From contig CAZFVR010000003.1 in the NCBI GenBank assembly GCA_964522215.1, positions 1 to 64,000 on the forward strand: a DNA stretch of 64,000 nucleotides. Reading direction: 5' to 3'. The translations under genes were made by a program, and so were the position numbers. Shown piece after piece: positions 59,447-64,000 of the stretch. The notes under the pieces were generated by a model. The model was not told where the DNA came from. It made no database searches and saw nothing but the letters and a program-made list of their open reading frames with translations. Within the stretch, counting starts at the first letter, position 1; the number at the start of each line of letters is the position of its first letter. The stretch comes from CAG-390 sp964522215. Its GTDB lineage: Bacteria; Bacillota; Clostridia; Oscillospirales; CAG-272.

Positions 59447-60088
59447 ATGACGATAGGAGTGACAGGACCCAGCGGTGCGGGAAAATCTTTTTTTTGCTCA
59501 CTGCTGGCTGCGCGCGGCTTTTGCGTGCTTGATTGTGACAAGATATATCACGATATGATATCAGCACCCGGCGACTGCACGCGCGAGCTTGCCGCAAGCT
59601 TTGGCAACCGAGTATTGCTTTCCGGTGGCGGTATCGACAGATCAGCGCTGTCCGATATCGTTTTTTCGGATCCAGCGGCACTGCAAAAGCTGGATCTTAT
59701 CACGCACAAATATGTAAAAGCGGAGCTCTCGCGGTTGATCGAGCTTTCGGATGCTCCAACGGTGATCGATGCACCACAGCTTTTTGAGGCAGAATGCAAC
59801 TCGCTATGCGAGGCAACGATAGGCATTCTGGCCGCAGGAGATGAACGCGCGGCAAGACTTTACGAAAGGGACGGCGCGCGGCGCACCCGCGCACAGCTTG
59901 ATGCCCGCATAAATGCCTCGCTGCCCGACAGTTTTTATCTGGAACGCTGTACGCATATTTTTAGAAATGATCATGACGCAGCTGCACTTTGTGCATTTGC
60001 CGACAGGATAGCCGAGCTTTACGGTCCGAATGCGGAGCGGGAATCGTGCCGGACATTGCAAAAAGCAGAGGAGCTGATGAAAAAATGA
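59447..60088 (+). CDS. coaE: Dephospho-CoA kinase
   Basis: A 213-residue P-loop kinase for the last step of coenzyme A synthesis. The P-loop is 'IGVTGPSGAGKSFF'; 'VLDCDKIYHDM' carries the substrate-binding Asp; 'VIDAPQLFEAE' replaces the usual DxPLLFE. 'RRTRAQLDARI' and 'DSFYLERCTHIFRND' match the lid and C-terminal motif. GAGG lies six bases before the ATG at 59447. Its stop overlaps the start of the lytic transglycosylase (ATGA). Confidence 0.92.
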   Translation: MTIGVTGPSGAGKSFFCSLLAARGFCVLDCDKIYHDMISAPGDCTRELAASFGNRVLLSGGGIDRSALSDIVFSDPAALQKLDLITHKYVKAELSRLIELSDAPTVIDAPQLFEAECNSLCEATIGILAAGDERAARLYERDGARRTRAQLDARINASLPDSFYLERCTHIFRNDHDAAALCAFADRIAELYGPNAERESCRTLQKAEELMKK

Positions 60089-60657
60089 GATCTGCCATCA
60101 AGCGAACGCTGACTATACTTATCATCGCCGCGCTTTCGATATTTTGCGGCGTGACATACGATCGTATTTGCGACAAAGCCGAGCGGGCCAAATACCCGCG
60201 CGAATATACAACATCCGTTATGCAGCATTCGGCGGATCTCGGCATTCCCGCAAATATAATATATGCAACGATCAAGGTCGAGAGCGATTTTCGATCCGAC
60301 CTAAAAACCGACACCGACGGAGCATCAAGGATAGGGCTGATGCAGCTTTCCGCCGAGGACTATGAGATCTACGGAGGAAAGCTTGGAATAAACACCGACC
60401 CCGGACTGCTTTACGAGCCGGAGACCAACCTCAGGATAGGCTGTTATCGTATATACTCACTTTATAAGAAATATACCGATTGGAAATGCGTTTTTGCCGC
60501 CATGCGAGCAGGTGAAGGTACGGTCGATGGGTGGCTTTGCGACAGCACTCTCACAGACGACAGCGGCAAGCTTAAGACCATCCCCGATACGACCGTGGCC
60601 GAATACGTGGCAACAATGGAAGCGACAATAGCAGAGTATGATAAGCTTTACGGCTGA
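60085..60657 (+). CDS. Lytic transglycosylase, SLT family
   Basis: A 190-residue exported enzyme. An N-terminal anchor ('LTILIIAALSIFCGVTYDRI') precedes an SLT domain: 'GIPANIIYATIKVESDF' with the catalytic Glu, 'SRIGLMQLSAEDYEIYG' and 'ETNLRIGCYRIYSLY'. It cleaves the MurNAc-GlcNAc bond forming 1,6-anhydro ends. This gene follows coaE with a four-base overlap, a conserved Clostridia arrangement. GAGGAG lies 12 bases before the ATG. Confidence 0.92.
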   Translation: MRSAIKRTLTILIIAALSIFCGVTYDRICDKAERAKYPREYTTSVMQHSADLGIPANIIYATIKVESDFRSDLKTDTDGASRIGLMQLSAEDYEIYGGKLGINTDPGLLYEPETNLRIGCYRIYSLYKKYTDWKCVFAAMRAGEGTVDGWLCDSTLTDDSGKLKTIPDTTVAEYVATMEATIAEYDKLYG

Positions 60658-60731
60658 TCCCGGCTTTTTGACAGCGATGACAACAATAACGAAAAAAAGA
60701 TAAATCGAAACCACGAAAGGATAATAATGCT

Positions 60732-62156
60732 ATGATGAACACAAACGAAAAAGAAGTAAACGAGGCTACCCCGAAAACAGCCGCCGAGCAGGCACGTGAG
60801 CTTGCTTACACCAAAAAAACGGTATATCAGCTCAAGGATGCTGCCGCTGTAGACTCCGCATACGAATATGCACGCGGATATATGAAGTTTCTTGACGATG
60901 CAAAGACCGAGCGCGAGGCGGTAACGGCAGGCATTGAGCTTGCACGTGCCGAGGGTTTTATCCCCTACGAATTCGGAGATAAGATAGAGGTCGGCGGCAA
61001 GTATTACTACAACAACCGCGGCAAAAATCTTTTCCTGTTTTACATTGGAACAGACGATCTTAAAAACGGCATGCGGATATCGGCCGCGCATATCGATTCC
61101 CCGCGCATCGACCTCAAGCAGGTCCCGCTTTATGAGGATTCCGGCATGAGCTTCCTCAAGACCCACTACTACGGCGGCATTCGCAAGTACCAGTGGGTAG
61201 CAACTCCTTTGGCACTTCACGGTGTAGTTGTAAAAAAGGACGGCAGTGTTGTGAATGTTACGATCGGCGAGGAGGAGAGCGACCCTGTACTTTACATCAA
61301 CGATCTTCTTCCTCACCTCGGCCACGGTGATGATACAAAGCCCCTCGGCTCTGCCATTCCGGGTGAAAAACTAAATCTTCTTGTCGGCAGTCGCCCTATC
61401 GACGATGTATCCGACGGAATAAAGCTCAACGTTTTGCGAATACTCAATGAGAAATTCGGCATTGAGGAAGCTGATCTGCTCTCAGCCGAGCTTTGCGCCG
61501 TTCCGCTTGGTCGTGCACGCGATGCGGGTCTCGACCGCTCGATGATCTGCGGCTACGGTCACGATGACAGAGTTTGCTCCTACCCCGCTCTTACCGCTAT
61601 GTTTGAGGCCGTGGGCGGCAAAAACTCACTGCTTTGCATACTCGCCGACAAGGAAGAGGTGGGCAGTGACGGCAACACAGGCATGCAGTGCGAGCTTATG
61701 CTTGATCTTATCGATGCCATAGCGGCATCCGCAGGTGTATCACCCGCAGTTGTCAGAATGAACTCAAAATGCCTATCCGCCGATGTTTCTGCTGCATTTG
61801 ACCCCAACTTTGGCGATGTGTTTGAAAAGCGCAACTCATCACTTCTCTCCTGCGGTGTAGTACTTACCAAGTACACCGGCGCACGCGGAAAAAGCGGCAC
61901 CAGCGATGCCTCTGCCGAGTATATCGGCTGGCTGCGCGGGATCATGGAGCGCGATTCGGTAGTTTGGCAGGCGGGCGAGCTTGGTAAGGTCGATGCAGGC
62001 GGAGGAGGAACTGTTGCAAAGTTCATTGCAAAGCACAACATTGAGGTGGTTGACCTGGGCGTGCCGGTAATTTCAATGCACGCGCCCTACGAGATCATAT
62101 CCAAGGTCGATCTTTACGAGGCGCACCGCGCCTTTGCCGCATTCAACAAATATTGA
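60732..62156 (+). CDS. M18 family aminopeptidase
   Basis: A 474-residue metallo-aminopeptidase of the aspartyl aminopeptidase family. Metal ligands are visible in 'SAAHIDSPRIDLKQVP', 'ADKEEVGSDGNTG' (catalytic Glu pair), 'SADVSAAFDPNFGD' and 'ISMHAPYEIISKVDLYEA'. The length and motif order match bacterial M18 enzymes. AAAGGA lies ten bases before tandem ATGs at 60732/60735. prfA follows after three bases. Confidence 0.94.
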   Translation: MMNTNEKEVNEATPKTAAEQARELAYTKKTVYQLKDAAAVDSAYEYARGYMKFLDDAKTEREAVTAGIELARAEGFIPYEFGDKIEVGGKYYYNNRGKNLFLFYIGTDDLKNGMRISAAHIDSPRIDLKQVPLYEDSGMSFLKTHYYGGIRKYQWVATPLALHGVVVKKDGSVVNVTIGEEESDPVLYINDLLPHLGHGDDTKPLGSAIPGEKLNLLVGSRPIDDVSDGIKLNVLRILNEKFGIEEADLLSAELCAVPLGRARDAGLDRSMICGYGHDDRVCSYPALTAMFEAVGGKNSLLCILADKEEVGSDGNTGMQCELMLDLIDAIAASAGVSPAVVRMNSKCLSADVSAAFDPNFGDVFEKRNSSLLSCGVVLTKYTGARGKSGTSDASAEYIGWLRGIMERDSVVWQAGELGKVDAGGGGTVAKFIAKHNIEVVDLGVPVISMHAPYEIISKVDLYEAHRAFAAFNKY

Positions 62157-62159
62157 TCT

Positions 62160-63257
62160 ATGCCGGATCCGAATGCAATGTTGGGCAGGCTGCGCGAGAC
62201 GGATAAAAGATACCGCGAGCTTGAGGCCTTGCTTGAGCGCCCCGAGACCTTTGCGGATATACCCCTTTATACGGAAACGATGAAGGAATACCGCTCGCTG
62301 ACACCTGTTGTGACCAAGTACCGTGAGTACGAGAGCAACCTTTCGGCACTCGGCGAGGCTGCGGAGCTTTCGCGCATCTCGGATGACCCCGAGATGCGTG
62401 CCTTGGCTGCCGAGGAAGCTGCGGCACTGCGCCCGATATGCGCAGCACTTGAGGAGGAGCTGACCGCAATGCTGCTGACGCGCGACCCGAACGATGACAG
62501 AAACGTTGTTGTTGAGATACGCGCAGGAGCAGGCGGCGAGGAGGCCTGCCTTTTTGCCGCAGTGCTTTACAGAATGTATTCTATGTACTGCGAGCGCGCT
62601 GGGTTTCGCTTATCTGTTGCCGACTCCAACGAAACAGGGCTGGGCGGTTTTCGCGCTTTGACCTTTACCGTAGAGGGTGACGGAGCATATTCGCGCTTTA
62701 AATTTGAATCCGGCGTGCATCGCGTACAGCGCGTTCCGCTTACCGAATCGCAGGGGCGCATACAGACCTCGACCGTAACGGTGGCTGTACTGCCCGAGGC
62801 GGATGAGGTGGATATAGAGATATTACCGCAGGACCTTGAATTTGAATCCTGCAAATCAAGCGGCGCGGGAGGTCAGCATATCAACAAGACCGAATCCGCC
62901 GTGCGCATAACACACAAGCCATCGGGCATAGTTGTGGAATGCCAAGAGGAGCGCTCTCAATTTAAGAACAAGGACAAGGCGCTAAAGCTCTTGCGCGCCA
63001 AGCTTTATGATATAAAGCAACGAGAGCAGAACGAAAGCATTGCCGCCACCCGCCGCTCACAGGTAGGCAGCGGCGACAGGAGCGAAAAGATACGCACCTA
63101 TAACTATCCGCAAAACAGGGTAACAGACCACAGAATAGGGCTTACCCTGCACTCACTGGATTCATTTTTGGACGGCGATATAGGCGATATGGTGGATGCG
63201 CTCATTGCCGCGGATACCGCAAAAAAGCTCGCCGGGAGCTCATCCGACGAGCAATAA
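62160..63257 (+). CDS. prfA: Peptide chain release factor 1
   Basis: A 365-residue release factor for UAA and UAG. The catalytic 'SSGAGGQHINKTESAVRITH' contains GGQ. 'IRAGAGGEEACLFA', 'GVHRVQRVPLTESQGRIQTS' and 'RVTDHRIGLTLHSLDSFLDG' are characteristic of RF1 rather than RF2. It begins three bases after the aminopeptidase stop, with no ribosome site of its own, so reinitiation is likely. The usual prmC neighbour, which methylates the GGQ glutamine, is not in the visible part. Confidence 0.96.
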   Translation: MPDPNAMLGRLRETDKRYRELEALLERPETFADIPLYTETMKEYRSLTPVVTKYREYESNLSALGEAAELSRISDDPEMRALAAEEAAALRPICAALEEELTAMLLTRDPNDDRNVVVEIRAGAGGEEACLFAAVLYRMYSMYCERAGFRLSVADSNETGLGGFRALTFTVEGDGAYSRFKFESGVHRVQRVPLTESQGRIQTSTVTVAVLPEADEVDIEILPQDLEFESCKSSGAGGQHINKTESAVRITHKPSGIVVECQEERSQFKNKDKALKLLRAKLYDIKQREQNESIAATRRSQVGSGDRSEKIRTYNYPQNRVTDHRIGLTLHSLDSFLDGDIGDMVDALIAADTAKKLAGSSSDEQ

Positions 63258-63378
63258 CAGTAGCACCTATAAAAAACTGCTAATGTAAAAGCAAAGGAAA
63301 CGGACGGCAGGCAAAACCAAAGGCAATGCCACGGCGGTCATGCAAGCCCAAAAGCTCACCCGCCGCCGTCCCCGATTT

Positions 63379-64000
63379 ATGAAAATGTCAATTTCAACAT
63401 CCCAAGCACAACAAAATATCAACACCACACACATAGATGTGGATCCCGATAATTTTGACCCATCGATACTACTGCCGGCCGCGCAGTCACTGCGCGCCGG
63501 CGGACTGGTGATATTCCCCACCGAGACGGTATACGGTCTTGGCGGAGATGCCACGAATGAGGGCTCGGCAAAAAAGATATATGCGGCCAAGGGGCGGCCA
63601 TCGGACAACCCGCTGATAATCCATATCTCCGACCCCAAAAACGCAGAGCCTTATTGTGTAACAACAAAGCTCTACTACAAGCTGGCGGCAAGCTTTATGC
63701 CGGGGCCTTTGACCGTCATCATGCAGAAAAAGGATACCATCCCCTCCTGCGTAACGGGTGGGCTTGACTCGGTAGCCGTAAGATGCCCCGCGCACCCGGT
63801 TGCAAATGAGCTGATAAAGCTGGCGGGCATCCCCATTGCCGCGCCAAGCGCAAATCTTTCCGGTCGCCCGTCCCCCACCAAGGCCGAGCACGCCGCGCAG
63901 GATCTTGACGGCCGCGTTGACTTTATAATAGACGGCGGAGAGTGCCGCTACGGCGTTGAATCCACCATAGTTCGCATAGATGACGATGAATCCCTAACAC
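63379..64000 (+). CDS. L-threonylcarbamoyladenylate synthase, Sua5/YwlC (partial, window edge)
   Basis: The frame continues past the right edge; about 207 codons are visible. 'GGLVIFPTETVYGLGGDATN', 'IYAAKGRPSDNPLIIHI', 'MPGPLTVIMQKKD', 'AVRCPAHPVANELI' and 'IAAPSANLSGRPSPT' are the Sua5 core that makes threonylcarbamoyl-AMP for t6A37 of ANN-decoding tRNAs. 'GVESTIVRID' near the edge is also conserved. The start is uncertain: ATGs at 63379 and 63385, and an earlier one at 63340, are in frame, with no clear ribosome site. It follows prfA, as in many Firmicutes. Confidence 0.93.
   Translation, partial: MKMSISTSQAQQNINTTHIDVDPDNFDPSILLPAAQSLRAGGLVIFPTETVYGLGGDATNEGSAKKIYAAKGRPSDNPLIIHISDPKNAEPYCVTTKLYYKLAASFMPGPLTVIMQKKDTIPSCVTGGLDSVAVRCPAHPVANELIKLAGIPIAAPSANLSGRPSPTKAEHAAQDLDGRVDFIIDGGECRYGVESTIVRIDDDESLT

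Overview
The window reads as a chromosome segment of a spore-forming, Gram-positive member of the Clostridia, probably an uncultured gut-type lineage. The evidence is a cotJABC spore-coat operon at the left edge, dipicolinate synthase genes spoVFA/spoVFB, a SpoIID-like protein with peptidoglycan-binding repeats, CarD, WhiA, FtsEX with an M23 hydrolase, a Firmicutes-type MurB, and many consensus sigma-A promoters (TTGACA-17-TATAAT, often TGC-TATAAT). No rRNA, CRISPR array, complete insertion sequence or prophage was seen. Most of the window is ordinary core genome.

Layout. 1-0.9 kb (minus): cotJC (cut by the window edge), cotJB, cotJA. 1.1-4.7 kb (minus): purB; greA-lysS. 4.8-9.3 kb (minus): ftsE-ftsX-M23 hydrolase-Ctp protease, a cell-wall remodelling cluster. 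9.4-11.5 kb: PucR/CdaR-type regulator, rsmE. 11.7-14.1 kb (plus): membrane protein, EamA exporter, then an odd short-ORF/HTH locus. 14.2-20.1 kb (minus): a four-gene GldA/F/G plus DUF4340 ABC system. 20.5-24.1 kb (plus): zinc-ribbon protein and TPM protein, followed by an AT-rich foreign island (gene fragment, frameshifted lipoprotein, group II intron remnant). 24.2-25.8 kb (minus): CarD regulator, CDP-alcohol phosphatidyltransferase, tRNA-Leu(CAA). 26-32.6 kb (plus): a three-gene spore/cell-wall locus, clpC-like ATPase, gdhA. 32.7-36.6 kb: dapA, queA, spoVFB-spoVFA. 36.8-39.8 kb (plus): a methionine-uptake locus with a Met/Cys-rich small ORF and terminator ahead of metQ-metN-metI. 39.9-47.4 kb (minus): pcrA, two membrane proteins, secA. 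47.7-52.8 kb: mnmA, a lipoprotein, PBP1A, a BofC-like protein. 52.9-59.3 kb (minus): dnaE, whiA, and a HAD-MurB fusion. 59.4-64 kb (plus): coaE, a lytic transglycosylase, M18 aminopeptidase, prfA and a partial Sua5 gene.

Most notable. (1) MetQ at 37072-37923 is circularly permuted: after the lipobox it begins with what is the second half of ordinary MetQ and ends with the first half. (2) Between a consensus promoter carrying an 8-bp dyad over its -10 box and a strong terminator just before metQ lies a 41-codon ORF in which 12 of 16 consecutive residues are Met or Cys; it looks like an attenuator leader peptide for sulphur amino-acid uptake, although I found no convincing antiterminator. (3) A HAD phosphatase is fused in frame to MurB. 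(4) Two reading frames are broken at poly-A runs, which could be slippage, decay or base-calling error.
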